Positions 1 through 8,226 of a stretch of 64,000 nt of DNA are shown one piece after another; position 1 is the first letter of the stretch; each line of letters starts with the position of its first letter. The stretch comes from Ditibartonella apihabitans. GTDB taxonomy: Bacteria > Pseudomonadota > Alphaproteobacteria > Rhizobiales > Rhizobiaceae. The notes under the pieces are model-generated. The model was not told where the DNA came from and did no database searches. It saw only the letters and a list, made by a program, of their open reading frames with translations. The stretch is from positions 1,178,001 through 1,242,000 of the forward strand of contig NZ_CP015820.1 of NCBI RefSeq assembly GCF_002007485.1, given 5' to 3'. The position numbers and the translations under genes are program-made.

Positions 1-633
1 CGGACGACCTAAGCGTAAGGCAGCATCACTTACTGCAGCCGCAATATTGCGGAGTTCAGTGGATCGTTTGGAAAGCTGCGCAAATCCCCAGAACATTAAA
101 ATCGGTACAGCGGTTCCGGCGGCAACGGCAAGTCCGACAGGAGTAGCGGCAAATGCTGCAAGGCCGGCAGGAGCCAATGAATTTGCAACATATGCACCGC
201 CTGCCGCCCACAGAGCACTGAGTGCAGTGGTGCTCCAATAAATACGTGATGGCTTTGCCGTATAGTTTCCGGAAACCTTTATTAAATTGAGATCATCATT
301 GGCAGGCTTCGGTGGATTGGTTACCAGACTGTCATGCACGGTACCGCCAGTCGATTCGCGATCCGGCTTTTTGCCGAACAGGCTTTCAGCCACAGATTCA
401 TCAACAGTTGGGCTATTCTGGCCATTCAAACGAGCCGAAGGAGCATTTTCAGCAGCAAGCTCTTCTGTTGCTTGCGCTATTTGCTCGGCGAGATCATCCA
501 GGTCGATTAGGCCGTTGGTCGATTGGGCAGCACTCTCTTTTGTGGTGGCATTATCGAAATTGAAGTCCAAAGCCTCTTCGAGTGCTTCTTCGACTTCGTC
601 ATCAATTTTTTCTGCCTTGGTTCTACGTGCCAT
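1..633 (-). CDS. Partial hypothetical membrane protein, N-terminal part
   Basis: The reading frame is open on the minus strand from an ATG at 633 to the window edge (211 codons, no stop), so the C-terminus lies outside. The first 110 or so residues are acidic, low-complexity and rich in Glu/Ala (start MARRTKAEKIDDEVEEALEE), suggesting a cytoplasmic disordered or coiled region. Around residues 140-190 there are two hydrophobic segments separated by a short Pro/Gly-rich turn, reading as a membrane hairpin, after which the sequence becomes helical again. Large membrane-anchored coiled-coil proteins of unknown function sit beside the folate genes in related Rhizobiales, as I recall, but I cannot confirm the family. 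Function unknown. Confidence 0.7.
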   Translation of the reverse strand, partial: MARRTKAEKIDDEVEEALEEALDFNFDNATTKESAAQSTNGLIDLDDLAEQIAQATEELAAENAPSARLNGQNSPTVDESVAESLFGKKPDRESTGGTVHDSLVTNPPKPANDDLNLIKVSGNYTAKPSRIYWSTTALSALWAAGGAYVANSLAPAGLAAFAATPVGLAVAAGTAVPILMFWGFAQLSKRSTELRNIAAAVSDAALRLGRP

Positions 634-834
634 CTTAGCCTCTTTACTCTATACACATTGAAAGACGGTGGTACTTTCAATAAAGCATGCTTATCCTAAC
701 CTTTAAGGAATTAGAAAGGAATACGTTCTTGGCTAAAGTTTGAAATCTTTTAAGATAAAGTTAACGGCGCCACGGGGGGAGTCTCAAAAAACTAAAAAAA
801 ATATGATAAATCAAATATATAGGACGATTGTAAG

Positions 835-1158
835 TTGGTACATATTTTGTTCATAAGTGAGGAAAACAACCAGCAATTTGCTGTGGATAGCTCATCAGGC
901 CTCACTCTGATGGAAGCTGCACTGGAAAATAACGTGCCCGGCATCATTGCCGAATGTGGTGGCGCATGTTCCTGTGCAACATGTCATGTCTATATAGATG
1001 AAAAATGGCGGAGCAGGGTAGGGGCGCCAAATATAATGGAAGATGATATGTTGGATTTTGCTTATGACAGACGTGAAAATTCCAGACTTTCTTGTCAAAT
1101 TGTTCTCGATGAAAGTCTGGATGGACTTGTTGTTTACATTCCCGAACGCCAAAGCTGA
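835..1158 (+). CDS. 2Fe-2S ferredoxin (adrenodoxin/FdVI type)
   Basis: A 107-residue small electron-transfer protein. The cluster ligands are visible: Cys41, Cys47 and Cys50 in the loop ECGGACSCATC (C-x5-C-x2-C) and Cys87 in RLSCQI, the spacing of vertebrate-type and putidaredoxin-like ferredoxins. The C-terminal LDGLVVYIPERQS is typical of the alphaproteobacterial members. The start is a TTG at 835 with an AGGA Shine-Dalgarno at 821-824; no ATG or GTG gives the expected length. It is a single gene, convergent with the DUF922 gene, with only 3 bp between their stops. The redox partner is not evident here; in this order it may serve Fe-S assembly or a P450/hydroxylase, which is inference. Confidence 0.9.
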   Translation: MVHILFISEENNQQFAVDSSSGLTLMEAALENNVPGIIAECGGACSCATCHVYIDEKWRSRVGAPNIMEDDMLDFAYDRRENSRLSCQIVLDESLDGLVVYIPERQS

Positions 1159-1161
1159 TGA

Positions 1162-1788
1162 TTATTGCTTTGCTTGTTCGAGTTTTTGCAAACGTCCGAC
1201 AAGTAAATTTATAAAGCGGTGATCAAAATTGACTGCCTCTGCACGATCAAACTGTCGTTGGGCATTTTCATGGTCGAGCAGTATATTATAGGTTGTCTTT
1301 TCGATATCCTGCTTCAACAGATTGCAATTCGATCTATAGGGAAGACTTTTTACCGAGCGTTCTATTTTTGTCGCATGGGAGCGGGCAATCACAATGTGAC
1401 TTTCTTCATGGCGCTGGATGTCCCTCGACAATGTGTCCCATACAAGTGCCATTTCTATCGATTTGGTCGTTGAACGTTGTTTCCATCTAGGCAGAGACAT
1501 TTTTGCATGAACATCAACACTTACAGATGCGACCTTGCAATAACGACCGTCCTGAACAAGTTTCAATCGCGGATCAAATGAAATTGTTGTGGCTCCGGGA
1601 TGGCGGCTTCCGGTACTTTTAATATAGGGTCCCTTATGTGCCAAGGCTTTATCGAGTTGCGCAGGAGTTGTGCCTGACAAGGTGTAATAGCTGACAGTTT
1701 TATAAATTCTGGCGGCATCGGCCGTTCCAGAAAACGGTATCAAGAAAAAACATGTAGCAGCCAAAGTACTGATCGTTTTTTTGAACAT
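1162..1788 (-). CDS. DUF922 domain secreted protein, putative Zn-protease fold
   Basis: A 208-residue protein with an N-terminal signal peptide (hydrophobic residues 7-25 ending near ADA), hence periplasmic or secreted. The mature part matches the DUF922 / COG5661 family, described as predicted secreted zinc-dependent protease. The diagnostic H-E-x-x-H-like motif is visible as RHEESHIVIARSH about two thirds along. A Tyr-Tyr motif near residue 35 (KTVSYYTLSG) is also family-like. No enzymatic activity is established for the family to my knowledge, so the protease call is an inference from the motif. Convergent with the ferredoxin gene and divergent from folP. Confidence 0.75.
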   Translation of the reverse strand: MFKKTISTLAATCFFLIPFSGTADAARIYKTVSYYTLSGTTPAQLDKALAHKGPYIKSTGSRHPGATTISFDPRLKLVQDGRYCKVASVSVDVHAKMSLPRWKQRSTTKSIEMALVWDTLSRDIQRHEESHIVIARSHATKIERSVKSLPYRSNCNLLKQDIEKTTYNILLDHENAQRQFDRAEAVNFDHRFINLLVGRLQKLEQAKQ

Positions 1789-1893
1789 TTTAATCTCTGT
1801 CGTTAAAAATAGTAAACTTGTGTGATCATTTACATGAATATGCTAAAAAAGCGTCTACAAAATAAGACAATCTTGAAGCAAGCGGAAATTAAT

Positions 1894-2730
1894 ATGAAAA
1901 ACTTCTGGTCGATTGGTCATAATAAAACAATTTCACTTCATCCGTCGTCTGTTTTGATGGGCATCTTGAACGTGACTCCGGACTCCTTTTCAGATGGGGG
2001 GGAACATAATTCTTTGCAAGAGGCCGTTAGCTTTGGACAAAAAATGATGGATGATGGCGCTTCCATTATTGATATCGGAGGCGAATCCACCCGACCGGGA
2101 TTTGATACCGTCACCATAAAAGAAGAACAAAATCGTGTATTGCCGGTTGTCGAAAAATTGGCCGGAAAAGAGGGGGCGTTTTTATCTATTGATACATATC
2201 ACGCGGAAACTGCCCAGATTGCCTTGAAAGCGGGTGCACACATTATCAACGATATTTGGGGGTTGCAGCGGGAACCCGAAATGGCCGAGATTATTGCTTC
2301 CGAGCGGGCGGGCGTTGTCATCATGCACAATTCCCGTGACCGCGACGTTTTGACAGACATTATCGAAGATCAGAAATTCTTCTTTGACAAATCTTTGGAG
2401 CTTGCCAAAAAGTCCGGTATTGCCGATGATGCTATTGTACTCGACCCGGGATTCGGGTTCGGCCTTAATTTTCATGATAATCTTGTGTTGTTGAACCGCG
2501 CGTCGGAACTTCATATGTTCGGTTTTCCGTTACTGGCTGCTACCTCGAGAAAACGTTTCCTCGGTACTTTAACCGGTCAGCAAGACGCGAAAATGCGCGA
2601 TATAGCAACGACTGCAACCTCCGTTTTATTGAGACAAGCAGGTTTTTCCATTTTTAGAGTACATAATGTGATCATGAATAAGGATGCATTGGCTGTTGTA
2701 GACGGAGTCGAAGGCGTAGCATGCAACTAG
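1894..2730 (+). CDS. folP: Dihydropteroate synthase
   Basis: Joins 6-hydroxymethyl-dihydropterin pyrophosphate to p-aminobenzoate to make dihydropteroate in folate synthesis; the target of sulfonamides. Signature motifs are clear: LNVTPDSFSDGG near residue 26, DIGGESTRPG (pterin site), the DTY and IIND strands, and a C-terminal SxR/K-x-H region (FRVHN). The frame is open from 1822 but the ATG at 1894 (MKNFWSIGHN) has a purine-rich AGCGGAAA just upstream and gives the normal length of about 278 residues, so I chose it. It overlaps folK by 10 bp, implying translational coupling. In related genomes folB often lies between these two genes; here it does not. Confidence 0.95.
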   Translation: MKNFWSIGHNKTISLHPSSVLMGILNVTPDSFSDGGEHNSLQEAVSFGQKMMDDGASIIDIGGESTRPGFDTVTIKEEQNRVLPVVEKLAGKEGAFLSIDTYHAETAQIALKAGAHIINDIWGLQREPEMAEIIASERAGVVIMHNSRDRDVLTDIIEDQKFFFDKSLELAKKSGIADDAIVLDPGFGFGLNFHDNLVLLNRASELHMFGFPLLAATSRKRFLGTLTGQQDAKMRDIATTATSVLLRQAGFSIFRVHNVIMNKDALAVVDGVEGVACN

Positions 2731-3257
2731 CTTATAAGAAAAGAAGTTCCGATAATACTCCCAAAAAAGCCTGGCTGGGGCTAGGGGGCAATATCGGGGA
2801 TGTTCCATCGACTTTGAAATATGCTCTTGCCGATATCGAACACTCTTCGGAAAACCATCTGATATCTGTTTCATCCTTCTATCAGACACCCCCATGGGGC
2901 AAAATAGACCAAAACCGGTTTGTCAATATTTGCTGTGAAATCGAGACGATTTTTGATCCGGAAAATTTGTTACAATTCTGTCTTCATATCGAGAAAAAAT
3001 ATGGTCGGGAAAGAAAGATAAAATGGGGGCCAAGAACTCTCGATATAGACCTGCTTGTTTATGAAAATATCCCTCATTACCGGTCGGAAACCTTGACATT
3101 ACCGCACCCGTTGATGACTGAAAGAGCGTTCGTTTTATACCCTTTATGCGAAATAGCGCAGGCTCTTATTGTCAATGGACGCACTATCAGGGAATGGAAG
3201 AAGGACTGCGCAGATGATGGCATTGTGATACTTCCGACACACTTCACGATGAGATGA
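2721..3257 (+). CDS. folK: HPPK, 6-hydroxymethyl-dihydropterin pyrophosphokinase
   Basis: Transfers pyrophosphate from ATP to 6-hydroxymethyl-7,8-dihydropterin, making the substrate of FolP. At 178 residues it has the family landmarks: LGLGGNIGD near the N-terminus, the pterin loop PPWGKIDQNRFVN, and the metal/ATP signature GPRTLDIDLLVY, followed by LPHPLMTERAFVLYPL. The ATG overlaps the 3' end of folP. It is probably the last gene of the folP-folK operon; the next gene starts about 110 bp further with its own ribosome site. Confidence 0.95.
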   Translation: MQLAYKKRSSDNTPKKAWLGLGGNIGDVPSTLKYALADIEHSSENHLISVSSFYQTPPWGKIDQNRFVNICCEIETIFDPENLLQFCLHIEKKYGRERKIKWGPRTLDIDLLVYENIPHYRSETLTLPHPLMTERAFVLYPLCEIAQALIVNGRTIREWKKDCADDGIVILPTHFTMR

Positions 3258-3366
3258 CTGTCATTTCACATATTAATGATGACGGAAGAGAAAAAAATCG
3301 TTAAAGGGCTTTATAAGTTCGATCGTGTTTATAAGCATCATCGAAGAGCTAAGCTGAGGTGCCCGC

Positions 3367-3909
3367 ATGTCAAGCGTATTTCCGAAATCCATCTTTATCG
3401 TTGCAGGTTTTGCACTTTCCGTTACCGGATGTACTACAACACAAAACCAGACAACGGCGACGAATTCTCTGACAACTGCTGTTGCAAGCAATCCGGCACC
3501 GAAATTTCCTTCATTTACCGCTCCGACACGCAGCGTAGCCCCTGATCTCGCACAAGCATGTATCAATAGTGCGGCAAATAAGTATTTTTTGCCTACGCGC
3601 GTTATCAAAGCGGTTGATTCCCGCAAACCCGGAGATGGCTCGACACAAGTTATCCTCAAAGTTGATTTACGTGATGCTGTTTGCACCGTCAGTGCAGGAG
3701 GTGTCGTAAAATCGGTGATTGACACATCTCCGAAAAGTGCAGATCAGATAGCTGCGGAAGCTCAGGCGGCTGCGGGAACCAAAGCTTTATCGCAAAATAC
3801 AACAGAAACCACTGTTGTCAGGACACCTAAGAAAACGACATCGACAACCTCTACCGGTGTTAAAAAACGGACACAAGCGACAGCAGCCTCAGGGCAATCC
3901 TTATACTAA
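3367..3909 (+). CDS. Hypothetical lipoprotein
   Basis: A 180-residue protein whose N-terminus is a lipoprotein signal peptide: basic Lys, a hydrophobic stretch, then the lipobox LSVTGC with the Cys at about residue 22. The mature protein is Thr/Ala/Gln-rich. A compact middle segment (about 65-120) with CINSAANKYFLP, KVDLRDAVCTVSAGGVVKSV looks folded, with two Cys that might pair. The last 50 residues are low-complexity and Thr/Lys-rich. I recognise no named domain. Probably a lipidated envelope protein; convergent with the cobalamin operon. Confidence 0.75.
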   Translation: MSSVFPKSIFIVAGFALSVTGCTTTQNQTTATNSLTTAVASNPAPKFPSFTAPTRSVAPDLAQACINSAANKYFLPTRVIKAVDSRKPGDGSTQVILKVDLRDAVCTVSAGGVVKSVIDTSPKSADQIAAEAQAAAGTKALSQNTTETTVVRTPKKTTSTTSTGVKKRTQATAASGQSLY

Positions 3910-3969
3910 GAGATTGACTGGCATAGCGTTAATAGCGGTACAGCCATTAATAAAAGGGTGATCTGGGTT

Positions 3970-5373
3970 TTATCTATCCGGATAAGAACGGGGGGTATAG
4001 CTCCACACTTTGCCGGCCCTTTCAAAACAGCGTGTTTGACTTGAACCGATGATAACCACAGAACGACTCGTAATGTCTCTGATGTTCATGTCGGCAAGTG
4101 TCGTTATCAAGGTCTGTTCGCCAGTGCGTCCGATATCGGTTCCTATCATAACAATCCGGTCAGTAGGGCAAAGTTGGTTCAATATACGCAAGACATCAAC
4201 GATTTTCGTCGGGCGGTTGCGTGATACGGGGTTATAAAGTGCCAACACCATATCCGATTTTATTGCCGCAACCAGTCGCTTTTCGATGATTTTCCACGGT
4301 TTCAGATTGTCAGATAATGAAATAACCGCAAAATCGTGTCCCAATGGCGCTCCGAGACGCGCTGCGGCAGATTGCGCGGCAGTGATACCCGTTTCTACTT
4401 TTACTTCGACATTGTCCCAAAGCGGCGAATAGTTTTCATCGAGAGTTTCAAAAACAGCGGCTGCCATGGCGAATATTCCGGGGTCTCCCGAAGAAATCAT
4501 AGCCACTCTTTTGCCCGTAGCGGCAAGGTCCAACGCTTCTTTTGCCCTTAAAAGTTCTTGCCTGTTATCGCTCGGATGGAGCGTTTGTTTCGCCAGAAAC
4601 GGAGATGCGAGTTTTATATAATAATCATAGCCGAAAATATCGGTTGCTTCTGCCAAAGCATTACGAGCAGAAAAGGTAATATTTTCGCTGTTTCCAGGCC
4701 CCAGTCCGACAATTGTAAGCAGCCCGTTTTTTTTGCTCTTGCGATAAATGAGCTTGGTAGACGAGCCTTTTATATCACTCCCGTTCTCATCAATAACGAT
4801 CTTAAGTGAAGCGTCAGTTGCGAATGGGAGTGAACCGGTAGAAAACCACTGATGCGTTCCCACCAGCTCTACGGTTTCTCCGGCAAGAAGCGAAGAAAGA
4901 AAACTTGCAGCGTCGTTTTTGTTGACAAGTTCGAGGTCTTCCGGAGGGGTGAGAAGATTTAGACCAAATCGCAAATATCCGCTGGTGGTAATTGCTGCAT
5001 GACTATCAAGAAGCTTTGCGAGGTCATGAGCGAGATCATTCGCGCCGATATTCGCTCCCAATAATGGCACAACGGAAGAGCCATCTTCTGCAATACACAA
5101 AACCGGAGGTTCACTGAATTTGTCTTTCAAAAGCGGGGCAAGAATTCTGACAATGAGACCGCAAGCACACAAAGCAACGATCGGACGGCCGGATAGGAAA
5201 GCATCTTTAATTGAATTGGCTATGTCATCGACAATGGTAATATCTGTGCCTTCGACACGGCTTGTTCCATATATAGTTGCGTTTTTTAAAAACTTGGAAA
5301 TAGCGGTAGCCCGATCTTTCGATAAATCGGAAAAAATAAAAATATCAGTATTTTGCGATGAATAATTAAACAA
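3970..5373 (-). CDS. cobJ: CbiG-N/CobJ fusion: precorrin-3B C17-methyltransferase
   Basis: Methylates C17 of precorrin-3B with ring contraction to give precorrin-4. The C-terminal part, from about residue 218 (LLTIVGLGPGN), is a complete tetrapyrrole methylase with GDPGIFAM and ALYNPVSRNRP motifs. The first 210 residues are not CobJ: residues 60-120 (GLIVRILAPLLKDKF... LLGANIGANDLA) match the CbiG N-terminal domain and residues 130-210 its central region. At 467 aa this is about 200 longer than a stand-alone CobJ. The start is TTG at 5373 with AAAGG upstream. Last gene of cobG-H-I-J. CbiG belongs to the anaerobic route, so its domain inside an aerobic (CobG-containing) cluster is notable. Confidence 0.9.
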   Translation of the reverse strand: MFNYSSQNTDIFIFSDLSKDRATAISKFLKNATIYGTSRVEGTDITIVDDIANSIKDAFLSGRPIVALCACGLIVRILAPLLKDKFSEPPVLCIAEDGSSVVPLLGANIGANDLAHDLAKLLDSHAAITTSGYLRFGLNLLTPPEDLELVNKNDAASFLSSLLAGETVELVGTHQWFSTGSLPFATDASLKIVIDENGSDIKGSSTKLIYRKSKKNGLLTIVGLGPGNSENITFSARNALAEATDIFGYDYYIKLASPFLAKQTLHPSDNRQELLRAKEALDLAATGKRVAMISSGDPGIFAMAAAVFETLDENYSPLWDNVEVKVETGITAAQSAAARLGAPLGHDFAVISLSDNLKPWKIIEKRLVAAIKSDMVLALYNPVSRNRPTKIVDVLRILNQLCPTDRIVMIGTDIGRTGEQTLITTLADMNIRDITSRSVVIIGSSQTRCFERAGKVWSYTPRSYPDR

Positions 5374-5396
5374 TATAATTAACCTTTTTGCCTATG

Positions 5397-6137
5397 TCAG
5401 GTCTTAATTTTGTGCTTTATACCCGGTATCAATACAAGTGAGAAATATGGTGATTTTTCTCCATCGGCTTCAAGGATCGGAATGATTTTCTGCTCGTCCA
5501 TTGTCGCTCGTTCGATATAAAGTGCGCGTTCCGTCAGGCCGGTTATTTCCAAAGCCTCTTTTATTTTGGACAGGTTTCTTCCCACTTTCATAATAGCAAA
5601 TGCATCGCCATTGCGGAGTTTTTCGACAAGCGCCTGTTTCTCCAAGACGCCCGACAAAATGGTAAAGCTTTGATTGCGGTAGCACAAAGGCACTTGTAAA
5701 ACAGATGCAGCTCCGAATATTGAAGAAATGCCCGGAATGATTTCTGTCGGGTAGCTTTTTCCCAGAAGGTCATAAAGATACATAAACGAGCTATAAAATA
5801 GCGGATCACCTTCAGCCAAAATAACAACAGTTTTGTTATTTTTTAAATATAAATCAATCGTTTGGTACGAGTTGTTATAAAACTGATTTAACTTTTCGCG
5901 ATAAAGATCGGATCGGCTGTCGGATTGCACAGTTACGGGGTAGGTCAATGGCTGTAAATGTGCTTTTTCAGAAATCCAACGCTTGGCAATTCTTAGCGCA
6001 TTGCTGTTATGCGTTTCCGTTTCGTGATAAACGATAACGTCGGCGGACTGGATCGCTTTCATCCCTTTAACCGTTATAAGTTCGGGATCGCCGGGGCCAA
6101 CGCCAACACCGATAAGCTTTGCTCGTTTTCCGTTCAT
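5397..6137 (-). CDS. cobI: Precorrin-2 C20-methyltransferase
   Basis: Uses S-adenosylmethionine to methylate C20 of precorrin-2, giving precorrin-3A. It has the tetrapyrrole methylase fold: VGVGPGDPELITVKGMKAI at residues 11-29, AEGDPLFYSSFMYLYDLL in the middle, and IIPGISSIFGAAS, the usual CobI/CbiL signatures. The length of 246 residues is normal. Its ATG overlaps the stop of cobH by 4 bp and cobJ follows 23 bp downstream, so translation is likely coupled within the operon. Confidence 0.94.
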   Translation of the reverse strand: MNGKRAKLIGVGVGPGDPELITVKGMKAIQSADVIVYHETETHNSNALRIAKRWISEKAHLQPLTYPVTVQSDSRSDLYREKLNQFYNNSYQTIDLYLKNNKTVVILAEGDPLFYSSFMYLYDLLGKSYPTEIIPGISSIFGAASVLQVPLCYRNQSFTILSGVLEKQALVEKLRNGDAFAIMKVGRNLSKIKEALEITGLTERALYIERATMDEQKIIPILEADGEKSPYFSLVLIPGIKHKIKT

Positions 6138-6760
6138 TCGCGTTCACTCGCCAAAGCGTTAATAGCAGCCGCTGCCACTGCGCTACCGCCCCGTCTTCCG
6201 TGAACAACAATATAGGGTATGGAAAATTGGTTTTTAGCCAAAGCCTGTTTTGATTCTTTTGCGCCGACAAATCCTACCGGACAGCCGATAATCAATTCAG
6301 GCTTTTCAAAACCTTGTTCAATGAGGTTGAGTAGGTGAAAGAGTGCTGTCGGTGCGTTACCAATGACGACAACAGAGTTTTTTATATAAGGTTTCCAAAG
6401 TTCGACTGCTGCTGCTGAACGCGTGTTTCCGATTTTTTTCGCGTGTTCCGCTACAGATTTATCTGCGAGTGTACAGATAACCTGATTATTCGCCGGTAAC
6501 CGTTTTCGGGTGATTCCTTCGGCAACCATTTTGGCGTCGCATAATATTGTAGCACCGTCGGCGAGCGCCTTCCTGCCGATACTGCCAGCGCCGTCGGAAA
6601 ATGCAATATCTTTCACGATGTCAGTCATACCGCAAGCGTGTATAACCCTGACAACCAGCTTTTCGAGATCGGCCGGTATATTGGTGAGATCAGCTTCCGA
6701 GCGTATTGTTGCAAATGACCGGTTGTAAATTTCCTGACCATCTCTCAAGTAATCAAGCAT
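6134..6760 (-). CDS. cobH: Precorrin-8X methylmutase
   Basis: Moves the C11 methyl group to C12, converting precorrin-8X to hydrogenobyrinate. A complete 208-residue family member. The catalytic His is His41 in RVIHACGMTDIVKDIAFSDGA, and the C-terminal GCPVGFVGAKESK and HGRRGGSAVAAAAINAL motifs are family signatures. The ATG at 6760 follows cobG by 27 bp. No key residue appears missing. Confidence 0.95.
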   Translation of the reverse strand: MLDYLRDGQEIYNRSFATIRSEADLTNIPADLEKLVVRVIHACGMTDIVKDIAFSDGAGSIGRKALADGATILCDAKMVAEGITRKRLPANNQVICTLADKSVAEHAKKIGNTRSAAAVELWKPYIKNSVVVIGNAPTALFHLLNLIEQGFEKPELIIGCPVGFVGAKESKQALAKNQFSIPYIVVHGRRGGSAVAAAAINALASERE

Positions 6761-6787
6761 AGCTTCACGCCTTTTTATGGTATTTTT

Positions 6788-8155
6788 CTATTTCTCGTTT
6801 TCTATATAGCGCATAACATCAGATATGCTCATATTCTCGCACAAAAGTTGCCCGAATTTATTTTTTTCCGTCTCATTCGTTAAATTTGCACGATAGAGGT
6901 TATAAATACCGTCTTTGACAGCGAGAATCGTGAATGGAAAAGCTTCGGTTGCCACGCAGGATTTTGAACACGCGGTCAAGTGAACGAGCGCTTTCGGATT
7001 GCCTGAAAAATGCTCAACGAGATATTTTCCATCACGTTGAACATTGGAAAGTGCCGAATGACAGAGAGGCGCACCGGCACAACAATAAACATAAAGTGCC
7101 GGGTTATTTTCGTCGGTTGCAAGTCCGAGTTTCGAAAGGCCATCTCTGATCAATGTTGCTTCATCCCGACTGCAATCGGGTATGATGATCCCCTGATAAT
7201 GGGTAAGGCGTATTGGCGTGTTGAGTGCACGAATTCTGGCAAGCTCTGCAACGCCGTGCAAGGTTTTTGATGCCATTCGTCCGAGCTCGGGTCTTGCCCC
7301 CACATAAAATAAGTCTTTCTGTTTCTGCGGTAATATGCCGGTTAATGTCGAAAGGTTTTCGTGTAATTCGGGGTTCATCAACGGTTTAGAGATATCATTG
7401 CCAAAGTGTTGATAGATTTGGGCAAGAAAATCTTTAAATTTGCCACTGACACAAAGATGCTTCATGCGACTTATGGAAGGTTCGGATTTTGTTATGGAGA
7501 TGAACAATCCGAGCGCATATCGTATAAATTCCAGCGCTTTTTTTTCTGTGATGCTGCCAATGGTAGGCGATTTGCTATCCGGCATATCGAGCGCCGATGA
7601 AGCAAATCCGAAATTGTAAGCTTTGCCGTCAGGATGGGCTGAAAGCCAGATATCGGCTTTATGGTTCAAAACCTGTGTTGTTTCACCGCCATTTATCAGA
7701 AATGAAAATTTCGGAGACAGGCTCGCAAAGTTTTTTTCAAGTTGCAACATAGCAAGAAGCTTGTCGGCAAATTCAACAGTATTACACGACATGTCTACGT
7801 CAATGCCGGCGGTTGGTGCAACCATGACATTTCGAATATCGTCGCCTTCCGGAGTTAAAGGTCCAAGACCAAGATCAAGAATTTTGTTGATCAACTTCTG
7901 TTGGTTGTTTTTTGCAACAGCGCGTATTTGCACATTTGCTCTTGTTGTGAGTTCGACATAGCCGTACGAAAAGGTTTCGGCTGCATCTGCTATGCCGTCA
8001 ATTTGCTCGCTCGTCAAACGGCCTAACGGTAGTTTTATTCGGCAAATCCCGCCATCATTAGCTAGCGGCATACGAAACAATCCCGGACAGGCAAATCGTC
8101 TATCCTGAACTGCCTTGATTTTAACTTCATTTTCTGTAGATGCGGCGGTAATCAT
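6788..8155 (-). CDS. cobG: Precorrin-3B synthase (CobG), oxygen-dependent
   Basis: A monooxygenase that hydroxylates C20 of precorrin-3A and forms the gamma-lactone of precorrin-3B; the hallmark of the aerobic cobalamin route. It belongs to the nitrite/sulfite reductase fold: two ferredoxin-like half domains (N-terminal CPGLFRMPLANDGGICRIKLP; second near residue 280) and a 4Fe-4S site with the Cys pairs CCAGAPLC and ACSKSC in the last 100 residues. The 455-residue length is normal. ATG at 8155. First gene of the minus-strand operon cobG-H-I-J, with a 71-bp spacer to divergent cobL that must hold both promoters. I see no cobalamin riboswitch there. Confidence 0.94.
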   Translation of the reverse strand: MITAASTENEVKIKAVQDRRFACPGLFRMPLANDGGICRIKLPLGRLTSEQIDGIADAAETFSYGYVELTTRANVQIRAVAKNNQQKLINKILDLGLGPLTPEGDDIRNVMVAPTAGIDVDMSCNTVEFADKLLAMLQLEKNFASLSPKFSFLINGGETTQVLNHKADIWLSAHPDGKAYNFGFASSALDMPDSKSPTIGSITEKKALEFIRYALGLFISITKSEPSISRMKHLCVSGKFKDFLAQIYQHFGNDISKPLMNPELHENLSTLTGILPQKQKDLFYVGARPELGRMASKTLHGVAELARIRALNTPIRLTHYQGIIIPDCSRDEATLIRDGLSKLGLATDENNPALYVYCCAGAPLCHSALSNVQRDGKYLVEHFSGNPKALVHLTACSKSCVATEAFPFTILAVKDGIYNLYRANLTNETEKNKFGQLLCENMSISDVMRYIENEK

Positions 8156-8226
8156 TTTGCTTGCTCTCGGAGTGGGCAGATTCTAATAAAGCTAAATAGG
8201 GACAAATAGCTTACCGATCAACGTGA

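Noticed and set aside
3276..3545. Plus-strand ORF before and within the lipoprotein gene
   Set aside because: It overlaps the lipoprotein in another frame, has no signal peptide or domain, and the lipoprotein has a clear lipobox.
8156..8226. Cobalamin riboswitch between cobG and cobL
   Set aside because: The divergent spacer is only 71 bp and shows no B12-box or the expected multi-stem layout.
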